Shown here: positions 7,753 to 15,918 of the stretch, piece by piece
Layout: each line of letters opens with the position of its first letter
Position numbering within the stretch: the stretch's first letter is position 1
Notes under the pieces: generated by a model
Seen by the model: only the letters and a program-made list of their open reading frames with translations
Told to the model about the DNA's origin: nothing
The model's database searches: none
Assembly: GCA_027687465.1 (NCBI GenBank)
Contig: JAQCQR010000005.1
Span: 70,277-134,276 of the forward strand
From: Coriobacteriaceae bacterium AF08-21
Lineage (GTDB): Bacteria; Actinomycetota; Coriobacteriia; Coriobacteriales; Coriobacteriaceae
Reading direction: 5' to 3'
DNA: 64,000 bases
Translations under genes and position numbers: made by a program

Positions 7753-9090
7753 TTAGCGGTCGACCCTGGCCGACCACTCCCAGCAGCCCACCGGCTCGCC
7801 GTCGATGAGTACGTTGCCCCCGTCGAAGTCTTGATAACACAGGTCGTTGAATTGGTGGATCCACACGCCGTGGTTGAACGTCTTCTTGGCCGAGCCGTCG
7901 GCCTCGCGATACACGCCGGTCAGGTCCTCGACATGGCTAAAGTAGGTGAGATGCACGTTGGCGCCGGCACCGCGCAGGCGCGCGAACAGCGGCAGCACGG
8001 TCTGTTGCGGTGACACAAGCTCGTCGCCCTTGGAGTGCGTAAACCACAGCGGCGTCTTGGCGAGCGCGGCCACGTCCTCGTCCGTGGCGTTGTACCACGG
8101 GGCGCAGCAGGGAAGGCCCGCGGCGAAGAAATCGGGGTAGTCGGCGCACAGGCGCAGGGTCATAAAGCCGCCGTTGGAAAGACCGGCGACCACGATGCGG
8201 TCGGTGTCGATGCGGTCGGCATGCTCGGCGACAAACTCGTCGATAAGCGCCTTGAGCACGGAGGAGTAGATGCTCTGGTTGGAGCGACCGAGTTGTTCGA
8301 CGCCGTTGTCCATCCAAAACGTGGGCGACTGCGGCACGAGCACCCAGGCAAAGCCGCCAAAGTAGCGCTGGATCTGCGCCTGGCTAATGGCCGTCACGCG
8401 GTTGCCGATATAGGCGCGCGTAGCGCCTTCGCCTTGCGTGGCGCCCTTGCCCTCGCCGGCGCCGTGCAGATACACCACGAGCGGTGCCCTTTGGGGCACG
8501 GCCGTGGCCTCGGGCGCAAAGGGGTTGAAGCATGCCGAGTCCTCGGCCTTAAAGCTGGGCTCAAAGAAGCCGTATTCGAGCGCGATACCGTCGACGGCGG
8601 TCTTTTGCGTGTCGTTGCTCCAGCCTTTGAGCGCAGGGCAGATATCGCCACGGCAGGTGTCGAAGACCAGGCCGCAGGTGGGATCGTCGCCGTCGTTGCC
8701 GGGAAGAGCCGCGAGCTGCGTGATGTGCAACTGGTCATCGAGCATGCGCGAGCCCATGACGCCGCCTTCGATCTTTTTGGTCAGGCGCTGCTCGGCGACC
8801 TCGAGCGCCACATGGGTGCCCACGGCGAGCTTACGTCCGTTCTCGTCGCACGGATATGCGGCGAGAATGTCGATGTAACCCACGGAGGGCGCGGCATGGT
8901 CGGCGCCGCGTTCCTTGCGCATCAGAACATCGCCCGAGCGCTCGTGACGCTCTACATATATATGGAAGGTGTTCGCGTCGATGTCGTTGGCGCGCACGGT
9001 GCAGGGCAGGTCGAGTACGACCTTGCTGATCCAGGGGCCAAAGTCGCCCAAGGTGGTGACGGTTGCGTAGGTACACAATTTGAGTTCCAT
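7753..9090 (-). CDS. Alpha/beta-hydrolase esterase with N-terminal Ig-like domain
   Basis: 445 residues. About 1-150 is a beta-rich domain like the N-terminal Ig-like domain of bacterial esterases. The catalytic part starts near 215 (APLVVYLHGAGEGK, oxyanion region), carries the nucleophile elbow GLSNGG, a downstream Asp (HSKGDELV) and a late His (candidates in SHVED or FNHGVWIH). It likely hydrolyses ester-linked substituents, perhaps on plant glycans given the neighbourhood. No signal peptide is visible from the chosen start, which follows AGGGAGG; an upstream in-frame extension lacks a comparable site. Substrate is inferred only from context. Confidence 0.85.
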   Translation of the reverse strand: MELKLCTYATVTTLGDFGPWISKVVLDLPCTVRANDIDANTFHIYVERHERSGDVLMRKERGADHAAPSVGYIDILAAYPCDENGRKLAVGTHVALEVAEQRLTKKIEGGVMGSRMLDDQLHITQLAALPGNDGDDPTCGLVFDTCRGDICPALKGWSNDTQKTAVDGIALEYGFFEPSFKAEDSACFNPFAPEATAVPQRAPLVVYLHGAGEGKGATQGEGATRAYIGNRVTAISQAQIQRYFGGFAWVLVPQSPTFWMDNGVEQLGRSNQSIYSSVLKALIDEFVAEHADRIDTDRIVVAGLSNGGFMTLRLCADYPDFFAAGLPCCAPWYNATDEDVAALAKTPLWFTHSKGDELVSPQQTVLPLFARLRGAGANVHLTYFSHVEDLTGVYREADGSAKKTFNHGVWIHQFNDLCYQDFDGGNVLIDGEPVGCWEWSARVDR

Positions 9091-9138
9091 GAGCTGCCTC
9101 CCTTGCGCCGCGAATGCCTGGCATCTGCGGCAATACAA

Positions 9139-9240
9139 ACTAAACATGTTTAGTGTAATCTAGAATTGAAGAATAACCAGATGAACTCGGTAAACGGCAA
9201 AATTGAACACGTCGTGAACTACTAAACGTATGTTTACTAG
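9139..9240. promoter_or_regulatory. Operator-like dyads on the esterase side
   Basis: A perfect 16-bp palindrome ACTAAACATGTTTAGT (9139-9154) and an imperfect dyad with AAAC-N4-GTTT core (9219-9240). Both share the AAAC/GTTT half-site with the PTS-proximal dyad. Confidence 0.55.
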
Positions 9241-9432
9241 CTTCTAGCAGGGATTCTGTTGATGAGTTAACAGATCAGTGAGGTGTTCATCAAAATAAAA
9301 TCCCACGTAAATGGCTATATATCAATAGAGGGTCAAAGAGACCATCTCCCGCCATTCAAATACGTTCACCCCCGATTTCCTACCGTTCACCGGACTGTAG
9401 ACGGCAAAATTGCCATAAATTCGGCGCTCCGT

Positions 9433-9474
9433 GTAAACTAAAGCCCGTAAACGTTCAGTAAACACCTTGTTTAC
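9433..9474 (+). promoter_or_regulatory. GTAAAC operator cluster upstream of PTS EIIBC
   Basis: GTAAAC occurs at 9433, 9447 and 9458; the last forms the perfect inverted repeat GTAAAC-N5-GTTTAC (9458-9474). Position about 110 bp before the PTS start suggests repressor control by an unidentified factor. Confidence 0.6.
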
Positions 9475-9580
9475 AAAAGCGTATCCAAGGGTCCGGCAAC
9501 CGTAAGGGGTTATAGTCGCCGGGCCAAAGGCGTGCCTAAGCCCAAGGGGGCTGGCACACGAAGATATGGGGAGGGGTCCC

Positions 9581-11008
9581 ATGGCAGTAGATAACAAGCA
9601 GATTGCCACCGATGTCCTCGAGCTCGTGGGCGGTGCGGAGAATGTTTCCGTTGCCACCAACTGCATGACGCGCCTGCGTCTGACGCTCAAGGATAACAGC
9701 AAGGCCGACGTGGAGAAGATCAAGAAGGTCAAGGGTGTTCTGGGTTGCCAGTTTGCCGGCAGCCAGCTCCAGGTCATCATCGGCCAGAACGTGCCCAAGG
9801 TGCTCGCCGAGTTCGTCGCCATCTCCGGTGTCAAGCAGGGTGAGGCCGTCAACGAGAACCTCGATGCTCCCAAGGAGAAGTTCGAGCTCAAGAACCTGCC
9901 CAATATCATCCTCGACTATCTGTCGGGCTCCATGATCCAGCTCATCCCGCTGCTCATGGCCGGCGGTCTGTTCCGTACCATCGCGGCCGTCCTCGGCCCC
10001 ACCATGCTCGGTGTGCTCTCGGCCGACGACCCGACCTATACGTTCCTCTACACCACGCTGTACGAGGCCACGTTCACCTTTATCCCCATCTACCTGGGTT
10101 ATGCCGCGGCTAAGAAGCTCGGCGCCAGCCCGGTGCTCGGCATGCTGCTCGGTGGCGCCCTCATGGCTCCTTCCGTGGTGAGCGTCGCCACCCAGGAGGG
10201 CGGCGGCATCATCTCCGTCTACGGCATCCAGATCGCTGCTGCCAACTATCAGCAGTCCGTCCTGCCGATCATCCTTTCGGTGCCTGTCCTCTACTTCGTC
10301 GAGAAGTTCTTTAAGAAGGTCATGCCCGACGTGCTCTCCACGGTCTTCACGCCGTTCTGCACCATGATCGTCACGATCCCCATTGCCTTCATCGTCCTCG
10401 CTCCGATCGGCAACGAGATCGGTACGCTGATCGCCAACGCCCTCTTCGGCCTTGCTGACCTTGGCGGCATCGGCATCCTGATCGTCATGGCCATCCTCGG
10501 CGCCTTCTGGCAGCTCTTCGTGGTCTGCGGCATGCACATGCCCGTCATCCTGCTCGCCCAGGTTCAGATCATCGCTGCCGGTTACGATCCCTTCGTCTTC
10601 GTTTCCACCAACTGCGCTATGGCCGCTGTCTGGGGCTGCGCCTTCGGTGCCTTCCTCAAGATGAAGAACCCCGACGAGAAGTCTCTCGCCATCGGTTACG
10701 TCATCTCCGCCATCGCCGGCGGCGTCACCGAGCCCGCGCTCTTCGGCATCCTCATGCGCTTCCGTCGCACCATGTTTGGCATGTTCATCGGCGGTGCTAT
10801 CGGCGCTGTGTTCTCCGGCCTCATGGGTGTTACCTACTACCTCGCAGGCGGTGCCTCCAACTTCCTGGTCTTCACCAACTACCTGCAGGGTGGCCAGATG
10901 AACACCGTCTGGGCTATCGTTGGTATGGCAATCTCCTTTGTCATCGCCGCTGCCGTCGTCTTTGCCTGCGGCTTCTCCAAGGAGGAACTCGCCGAGATGG
11001 AGGCCTAA
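9581..11008 (+). CDS. PTS beta-glucoside-type transporter, EIIBC
   Basis: 475 residues. The EIIB domain (about 1-90) has phosphorylatable Cys28 in NCMTRLRL. The EIIC domain (about 100-470) is strongly hydrophobic with repeated membrane segments, including GGVTEPALFGI, the conserved EIIC loop. There is no EIIA domain; a free EIIA lies 16 kb downstream at 27430. It should import and phosphorylate a sugar of the glucose/beta-glucoside class. The start follows GGGGAGGGG; an ATG 15 nt earlier sits inside that ribosome site. A terminator follows. The neighbouring GH1 6-phospho-glucosidase supports beta-glucosides; the exact sugar is unknown. Confidence 0.92.
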   Translation: MAVDNKQIATDVLELVGGAENVSVATNCMTRLRLTLKDNSKADVEKIKKVKGVLGCQFAGSQLQVIIGQNVPKVLAEFVAISGVKQGEAVNENLDAPKEKFELKNLPNIILDYLSGSMIQLIPLLMAGGLFRTIAAVLGPTMLGVLSADDPTYTFLYTTLYEATFTFIPIYLGYAAAKKLGASPVLGMLLGGALMAPSVVSVATQEGGGIISVYGIQIAAANYQQSVLPIILSVPVLYFVEKFFKKVMPDVLSTVFTPFCTMIVTIPIAFIVLAPIGNEIGTLIANALFGLADLGGIGILIVMAILGAFWQLFVVCGMHMPVILLAQVQIIAAGYDPFVFVSTNCAMAAVWGCAFGAFLKMKNPDEKSLAIGYVISAIAGGVTEPALFGILMRFRRTMFGMFIGGAIGAVFSGLMGVTYYLAGGASNFLVFTNYLQGGQMNTVWAIVGMAISFVIAAAVVFACGFSKEELAEMEA

Positions 11009-11049
11009 GGCCAAACCGTTCGGTCACATATGACCTCACCTACACGACA

Positions 11050-11086
11050 GGGCCCCGTCAGGCGTAAGCCCGGCGGGGCCCTTCTT
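11050..11086 (+). terminator. Terminator after EIIBC
   Basis: A strong GC hairpin (GGGCCCCG ... CGGGGCCC) is followed by TTCTT, ending the PTS transcript before the hydrolase gene. Confidence 0.8.
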
Positions 11087-11218
11087 GCAAGGTAGACTGA
11101 TGGGGGGCGGATGGGATTCGCCCGCGAGGGTTTGCAAAGCGGCGGGGGCTTTTGCGCGGGGTTACCGCGAAAGCCCTCGGCGGTTCGCAAATCCTTTATC
11201 AAACGAAAGGACATGCAG

Positions 11219-12532
11219 ATGAGTTTGGGAAAGCTGACCGTCAACGGTCGCCAGGATGGCTTTTTGTGCGAGGGCAAACCGTTCTTCTGGTTTGCCGATA
11301 CGTGCTGGAGCGCATTTACGAGCATCGCCGAGAACGACTGGGATTACTACCTGACCCGCCGTGCCGAGCAGGGCATGAACGCACTGCAGATCAACACGCT
11401 GCCGCAGTGGGATCGCTGCTGTCCCGACCTGGGCATTTGGCCCTATGCCAGCGAGGACGGCGTGCACTTTGATTGGTCCCGTCCCAACCAGGCGTACTGG
11501 GATCGTGCCGCCGCCATGTGCCGTGCTGCCGTCGAGCACGGCATTCGTCCGGCGCTCGTGCTCATGTGGTGCAATTACGTGCCCGGTACCTGGGGCGCCA
11601 AGATCGCCGAGCGTTGCGGCGCCGAGGTTATGCCGCGTGAGGAGGTTCGCGCCCACGTTGCCCGCGTTGTCGAGAACCTGGGCGAGTTCGACCCTGTCTA
11701 CGTGGTGACGGGTGATACCGACTTTGCCGGTGACGAGGCGATTGCCTATTACGAGGACGCGCTCGACGAGGTCGTCAAGCGTGCGCCCGAGGCGCTGCGC
11801 ACCATGCACATCAACCGCGGCAATCGCACCATTCCGGCGCAGTATCTGGATCGTCTGGACTTTTACATGTTCCAGCCTGGCCACAACTACGAGGGTCAGC
11901 CCGAGGCTTGGCGCTTGCCGCAGGACTTTATCGCCAACTATCCCAAAAAGCCGATGGTCAACTCCGAGCCTTGCTACGAGCAGATGGGCGCGTCGCGCAA
12001 CGTGTACTGGCGTTTTACCGCGCAGGATTGCCGCGCGAGCGTATGGTCGTCGATTCTTGCCGGCGCTAGTGCCGGCGTGACCTACGGCGCGCACGGCGTG
12101 TGGAACTGGCAGACATCGCGCAGCCAGGGTTCGGTCCTGGGCGAGGGCTTTGACATGCCCTTCCGCTGGCAAGAGTGCCTGCAGTTTGCGGGTGTGTGGG
12201 ACTTTGGCGCGATCGAGCATGTGCTTGCCAGCCTAGGCGCTACTGCCGGTGACGATGCGCTTGCCGTGGTTCCGGCGCAGGAGCTGCTCGATGACGCGCG
12301 CGAGGCCATCCGTGTGGCGCGCGTTGGCGATCGCGTCGTCACGTACCTGCCGCGCACCACGGCGCTCAAGTTTAAGCTCGACGGTGCGCGCGGCTGGACG
12401 GCGACGGTTCTCGACATGGAGGACAGGCGCATTGCCAAGCTGCCCGTTCGCGACAACGGTGACGGCACCGTGCGCGTGGCTCAGCATCCCTTTGAGCACG
12501 ACGCGCTGGTGATCCTGGCCCCCGGGCGCTAA
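11219..12532 (+). CDS. DUF4038-type glycoside hydrolase (apiosidase-like)
   Basis: 437 residues. The sequence opens with a short beta segment and FFWFADTCWSAF, then a (beta/alpha)-barrel typical of DUF4038 proteins (YYLTRRAEQGMNALQINTL; LVLMWCNYVPGTW; YVVTGDTDF; MVNSEPCYEQ). The last ~80 residues are a beta-domain. GH140 apiosidases belong to this superfamily, but the substrate here is uncertain. There is no signal peptide, so it would act on imported sugars. Of two close ATGs, the second is preferred because GAAAGG lies 8 nt before it; the first has a spacing of only 2. Downstream of the PTS gene, separated by a terminator. Confidence 0.82.
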   Translation: MSLGKLTVNGRQDGFLCEGKPFFWFADTCWSAFTSIAENDWDYYLTRRAEQGMNALQINTLPQWDRCCPDLGIWPYASEDGVHFDWSRPNQAYWDRAAAMCRAAVEHGIRPALVLMWCNYVPGTWGAKIAERCGAEVMPREEVRAHVARVVENLGEFDPVYVVTGDTDFAGDEAIAYYEDALDEVVKRAPEALRTMHINRGNRTIPAQYLDRLDFYMFQPGHNYEGQPEAWRLPQDFIANYPKKPMVNSEPCYEQMGASRNVYWRFTAQDCRASVWSSILAGASAGVTYGAHGVWNWQTSRSQGSVLGEGFDMPFRWQECLQFAGVWDFGAIEHVLASLGATAGDDALAVVPAQELLDDAREAIRVARVGDRVVTYLPRTTALKFKLDGARGWTATVLDMEDRRIAKLPVRDNGDGTVRVAQHPFEHDALVILAPGR

Positions 12533-12573
12533 CGGCTCTTCTCCAACATTTACAACCCAGTCCCTTTCATTAG

Positions 12574-12640
12574 GCTGCGACGGAATGGTTCCTGCATGAC
12601 GGCTTTAAGCTGCCAAGGGGAGCCATTCCGTCGCACTCTT
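12574..12640 (+). terminator. Terminator after the DUF4038 gene
   Basis: TGCGACGGAATGG pairs with the CATTCCGTCGCA side across a long loop, followed by CTCTTTGTTT. Confidence 0.7.
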
Positions 12641-12651
12641 TGTTTACTCAT

Positions 12652-12679
12652 TGGGTACTCATTGGGGACGTACTTAAAT
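12652..12679. repeat. Family A repeat, partial copy
   Basis: A duplicated ACTCATTGGG followed by GGACGTACTTAAATGAG. It abuts the coding remnant that follows. Confidence 0.7.
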
Positions 12680-12682
12680 GAG

Positions 12683-12850
12683 TGGTCTCGTGAGTTTGTG
12701 GGCGAGGCGGGCGCTCGATACAAGGTGCGTGTCGTGGACACATGAGGCATGACGGAGGAGGAGCTTCCCGGAACCTTTGAGGGCAAGTTCCGCATCGATC
12801 TCCCAAGTAAGCAGTATATGATGCTTCGCCTGACCAAATTAGAGGCGTAA
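12683..12850 (+). pseudogene. Possible 3' remnant of a degraded gene
   Basis: One frame reads protein-like sequence (REFVGEAGARYKVRVVDT, stop, GMTEEELPGTFEGKFRIDLP, then KQYMMLRLTKLEA and a terminal stop). The only in-frame stop is TGA at 12743. The end (LPSKQYMMLRLTKLEA) resembles the C-terminal beta-strands of large glycoside hydrolases, which would fit the neighbourhood. Its 5' edge abuts a family-A repeat. It has no start or ribosome site. The identification as a hydrolase tail is a guess; the protein-like character is visible. Confidence 0.45.
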
Positions 12851-12887
12851 AACAGAGATAATCGGCTCCGGGTGTGACTTGCTGCAC

Positions 12888-12920
12888 GACCATCGCAGGG
12901 GGGTGGCCCCTGTGATGGTC
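12888..12920. repeat. GC hairpin upstream of the ROK kinase
   Basis: GACCATCGCAGGG and CCCCTGTGATGGTC pair across a short loop, 40 bp before the kinase start; possibly a transcript-end structure or leader hairpin. Confidence 0.5.
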
Positions 12921-12961
12921 GCGGCGATGCGCGTCCGGGGCTACGCTTGTAAGGAGTGAAC

Positions 12962-13873
12962 ATGCAGGAGTTTTTTGGAATCGATGTGGGCGGTACGGCC
13001 GTTAAATGGGCTGTGCTGGGCGAGGATTTTTCCATCCGCGAGCGCGGAAGCCTGCCGACGGGCTTTACCACGGCTGATGAGACGGTCGCGGCGCTGATCT
13101 CGCTCGTCGAGCCGTATCGCGAGCGCGTGAGCGCCGTGGGCGTGAGTGCGCCCGGCGGCATCTACGAGGGAGATGTCACAGGAACGATCCATCGCGGTGG
13201 TGCGCTCACGTTTATGGATGGCTGTCCGCTCGGAAAGCTCATGCGCGAGGCTCTGGGGGTGCCGATTGCCGTCAATAACGACGGTAGGTGCTGTGCACTC
13301 GGTGAGTATGCGGCTGGCGCTCTGCGCGGGACGCGTTTTGGCGTGGTGCTCGCTATCGGCACGGGCATCGGCGGCGGTATCGTCATCGACGGCAAGGTCC
13401 TGCGCGGCGCGCACTGCTTTGCAGGCGAGTTTAGCTTCTTGCGCAACGATGTCACGACTGCTGCGAGCATGGAAAACTCCTTTGCGGGTTCGGGCGGTTG
13501 GCGTGCGCTCCGCGATGCCGCCGTTGCCGAGAAGGGCCTGCCTGCGGATTCTCCGGTGGACGGCCGCCGCGTCTTTGAGTGGATCGCGGATGGCGACATG
13601 GCGGGGCAGCGCGCGCTCGACCGCTACGCTCGCGCATTTGACGGACAGCTCATCAACCTGCAGGCCGTGCTCGACCCCGAGGTCTTTGTGATCGCAGGCG
13701 GCATCTCGTGCCATCCCGAGCTCGTCGATGCCCTGCGTGCGCAGATGCCGCTGGCCCTCTCGAGTTACGAAGGGACCCTTGCCGGCATTCCTGTGCCGCA
13801 GATAAAGGCGGCCGAGCTCGGCAACGACGCCAACCTTTACGGTGCTGTCCAGGAGGCCATGCGCCTGGTGTAG
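12962..13873 (+). CDS. ROK-family sugar kinase
   Basis: 303 residues. The N-terminal ATP-phosphate loop is GIDVGGTAVKWAV (6-18), the sugar-site NND with catalytic Asp107 is followed by GRCCALGEYAAG, and the second phosphate motif is IGTGIGGGIV. The usual ROK zinc motif (CxCGxxGC) is absent: the region reads GAHCFAGEFSFL. This lack is also a feature of beta-glucoside kinases of the BglK type. It would phosphorylate an intracellular hexose or glucoside released by the adjacent hydrolases. AAGGAG at 12951 fixes the ATG at 12962. Family secure, sugar specificity inferred. Confidence 0.88.
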   Translation: MQEFFGIDVGGTAVKWAVLGEDFSIRERGSLPTGFTTADETVAALISLVEPYRERVSAVGVSAPGGIYEGDVTGTIHRGGALTFMDGCPLGKLMREALGVPIAVNNDGRCCALGEYAAGALRGTRFGVVLAIGTGIGGGIVIDGKVLRGAHCFAGEFSFLRNDVTTAASMENSFAGSGGWRALRDAAVAEKGLPADSPVDGRRVFEWIADGDMAGQRALDRYARAFDGQLINLQAVLDPEVFVIAGGISCHPELVDALRAQMPLALSSYEGTLAGIPVPQIKAAELGNDANLYGAVQEAMRLV

Positions 13874-13888
13874 CGCATTGGACATAAT

Positions 13889-13936
13889 CATTGGGGACGT
13901 TCTTGTTTGACTAGTCGTTTAAGAACGTCCCCAATG
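13889..13936. repeat. Family A palindrome (TGGGGACGTTCTT variant)
   Basis: 16-bp arms (13889-13904 and 13921-13936) flank a loop containing GACTAGTC. The arm has GTTCTT where other copies have GTACTT. Confidence 0.88.
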
Positions 13937-13950
13937 GCTACCCACAGAAT

Positions 13951-14014
13951 GAGAGTGGATAATCTCCCGTTTTTGGCCTGCATACAGGCTTAAAGTGGGA
14001 GATTATCCGCTCTC
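13951..14014. repeat. Family B hairpin
   Basis: GAGAGTGGATAATCTCCC pairs with GGGAGATTATCCGCTCTC; one pair is a G-T wobble relative to the copy at 5822. Confidence 0.9.
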
Positions 14015-14042
14015 GTCATTTGATTGGCACTTGCGGCGCTTG

Positions 14043-14070
14043 CACTCATTGGGGACGTACTTAAATGAGT
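14043..14070. repeat. Family A repeat, short copy
   Basis: Single arm with ACTCATT ... AATGAGT ends, followed by AGTTGGGGACACTCCTT of a related type. Confidence 0.75.
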
Positions 14071-14248
14071 GGCAGTTGGGGACACTCCTTGCCGAGCTGC
14101 AAGCCGTGCGCGCCCCTTCTGGGCCTTGCGGCTCAAAATCGGTTTACGCCGTGGGCTGTTGGGGTCAAATTAGCGACATTTTGAGGATAGGTTCGATATT
14201 AGGACTGGTTCTCTAATAGAATGAGTTTGCAGGCCATTAAGCGACTGC

Positions 14249-14258
14249 GGGGGGGGGG
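14249..14258 (+). promoter_or_regulatory. Ten-G homopolymer in the ribosome-binding region of the LuxR/MFS-like gene
   Basis: An uninterrupted run of ten G lies 5 nt before the ATG at 14264 and replaces the usual Shine-Dalgarno sequence. Length changes by slippage would alter spacing. Confidence 0.7.
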
Positions 14259-14263
14259 TATTC

Positions 14264-15808
14264 ATGAAAGGTATGGGAGACACAACAGCGTATTTGCGTT
14301 GGGGCATTCGGGAGATTATATGCCTGGCGCTGTTCTATTTTACGTTTTTGGCTGGCGAGTACCTCTTCGACATGCGCGTGGCCGAGTTTGTGCCGCCGAG
14401 CGAGGTTGCTACCTACGAGACCCTCATCGTCGGTGCGAGCGTAATCGGCTTTTTTGTGCGTCCTATTCTGTACTATCGCCGCCCCCGCGCGATCGATACG
14501 ACGAGCGACATCACGGGCGTGCTGCTGGTGTCGGCATTGCTGCTGATGATTATGGCGGTTCGGTTTGAGGTGGTAATTGCCGGCGGTTTGATGGCGTGTT
14601 GCACGCTGGGCTACTGCGGATCGACCGCTCACGCCAACTTTGCGCGGCGCTTTGCGCGGACGCCGTACTTGGCGCGCGCGGCGGCGCTTTCATATGCTCT
14701 GGGCGTCCTGCTTCAGGTGTTCAGCCACATGGTGATACCCGCGGGGATTCCGCAGCAGTTTGTTTTTGTTGCCTGTGCGGTCGCGCAGGTGGCGCTCCTC
14801 CACGGCGTCCGCCGTGCCAAGCTGCGCGGCGAATCTGAGTTTGGGCCTGACCCCGATATCTCCGAGCTTTCGGTGGATGCATCGGAGTTTGGCGCCAAAT
14901 GGCGAAACGATCCCGAGTCAACGGCGGCTTTTCGGCGCGCCGTGGTGCGTCTGACGATTGCAACCGCCTGCCTTACCGGGGTGTTTGCCGCCCTCAATGC
15001 GGGGCTCACGATCTCGCACGCCGCCGGGTCCGTTGACTTGGGCGATTGGTCGCGCTTGCTGATGGGCGTGAGCGCTCTGCTCGCCGGCGCCCTATTTGAC
15101 CTGCGCGGGCGCTCGTGTATGAACATCATCATGACCTGCGCCGCCATGTTGTCCACGCTCTCATTCGCTGTGCTTATCACCGATGCCAACGGCGCCAACA
15201 TACTTGCCGCCACCGTCATCTTCTATCTGGGTGCGGGCTTCTTCGTGGTGTTTTTCACGGCGAAGTTTGCCGCCATTTCGGTGTATGCGCATTGGTCGTA
15301 TCTGTGGCCGTGCATGGGCCGCGTCATCAATAACGTTTGCGCGATGCTCGTGACGGCACCGGCGGTGGCGATTGTCTCGAGCCAGAACGTGCTGTTGGCA
15401 GTGGGCGTGGGGCTTGTACTGCTTGTGGGCATTGCGATCTCGCTGCTGGGACAGTCTGGGCATCAGGTCTATGACGTTGAAGTGCGCGGCGACCTGGCGT
15501 TTGCTGCTAGCGACCTTGGCACGGATCCCGTATCCGCCCAGAGCGAGCCCGCCCCCGCAGAGGTGCCGGAGTCCACACTCGACGAGCGTCTCGATACCTT
15601 CGCCGTCGCCTTTGAGCTTACGCAGCGCGAGCGCGATATTTTGGAGGCCTTGGTCGCATCGCGCGAGAGTGTTCAAGACATCGCCGCAACGCTCTTCCTT
15701 TCGCGCTCCACGCTTTACCGTCATATCGCCTCGATCAACAAAAAGACCGGCGCCTCCTCACGTGTGGCCCTCATCAACTTTTTCTGGTCCTGGGCGCCCA
15801 AGGACTAG
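14264..15808 (+). CDS. Membrane-bound LuxR-family regulator with MFS-like transmembrane domain
   Basis: 514 residues. About 1-410 contains roughly 12 hydrophobic segments in two blocks separated by a soluble loop (about 185-225), an MFS-like layout. A linker rich in Pro/Ala/Glu follows, then a C-terminal LuxR helix-turn-helix (about 450-510: LTQRERDILEALVASRESVQDIAATLF, then STLYRHIASINKKTG). Such proteins are numerous in Coriobacteriia and are thought to couple a membrane signal to transcription; ligands are largely unknown. The gene stands alone, flanked by repeats and followed by the convergent mgtA-like gene. Its start follows a ten-G tract. Confidence 0.88.
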   Translation: MKGMGDTTAYLRWGIREIICLALFYFTFLAGEYLFDMRVAEFVPPSEVATYETLIVGASVIGFFVRPILYYRRPRAIDTTSDITGVLLVSALLLMIMAVRFEVVIAGGLMACCTLGYCGSTAHANFARRFARTPYLARAAALSYALGVLLQVFSHMVIPAGIPQQFVFVACAVAQVALLHGVRRAKLRGESEFGPDPDISELSVDASEFGAKWRNDPESTAAFRRAVVRLTIATACLTGVFAALNAGLTISHAAGSVDLGDWSRLLMGVSALLAGALFDLRGRSCMNIIMTCAAMLSTLSFAVLITDANGANILAATVIFYLGAGFFVVFFTAKFAAISVYAHWSYLWPCMGRVINNVCAMLVTAPAVAIVSSQNVLLAVGVGLVLLVGIAISLLGQSGHQVYDVEVRGDLAFAASDLGTDPVSAQSEPAPAEVPESTLDERLDTFAVAFELTQRERDILEALVASRESVQDIAATLFLSRSTLYRHIASINKKTGASSRVALINFFWSWAPKD

Positions 15809-15860
15809 CCCATTTGGGACGGGGCTTTTTTAGCTGTTTTGGGCAGCCACTGCCAGCGCG

Positions 15861-15897
15861 AACCACCACAAAGGGGACAGGCACCTTTGTGGTGGTT
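15861..15897. repeat. Family C palindrome (CCACCACAAAGG type)
   Basis: AACCACCACAAAGG and CCTTTGTGGTGGTT pair perfectly around GGACAGGCA. Lies between two convergent genes; other copies at 18773, 51447, 52313 and 53117. Confidence 0.9.
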
Positions 15898-15918
15898 TTG
15901 ACGGGAGCGCCTGTGGAG

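Larger units (their letters stand above)
9091..9580. other. AT-rich regulatory region ahead of the PTS gene
   Basis: 490 bp without a gene, clearly richer in A/T than its surroundings. It separates the minus-strand esterase from the plus-strand PTS gene and contains several GTAAAC/GTTTAC dyads, so it is probably a divergent control region. Confidence 0.65.
12533..12961. other. Gene-poor gap with terminator, repeat and gene remnant
   Basis: 429 bp containing a terminator hairpin, a half copy of family A, a decayed coding fragment and a GC hairpin just before the ROK kinase gene. No intact gene is seen. Confidence 0.7.
13874..14263. other. Gene-free stretch with A, B and A repeats
   Basis: 390 bp between the ROK kinase and the LuxR-type regulator. 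It holds two family-A copies around one family-B hairpin, a GGGGACACTCC word, and a dyad TATTAG-N10-CTAATA (14197-14218) just upstream of the next gene. Confidence 0.7.

Noticed and set aside
9536-11014. 492-codon open frame on the minus strand across the PTS gene
   Set aside because: It mirrors the EIIBC codons, is an improbable Asp/Glu/Gly/His-rich string and has no Shine-Dalgarno; the plus-strand protein has clear EIIB and EIIC motifs.
11127-11197. Structured leader ahead of the DUF4038 gene
   Set aside because: GGGTTTGC/GCAAATCC and GGGCTTT/AAAGCCC segments can pair, but with many mismatches; not strong enough to list.
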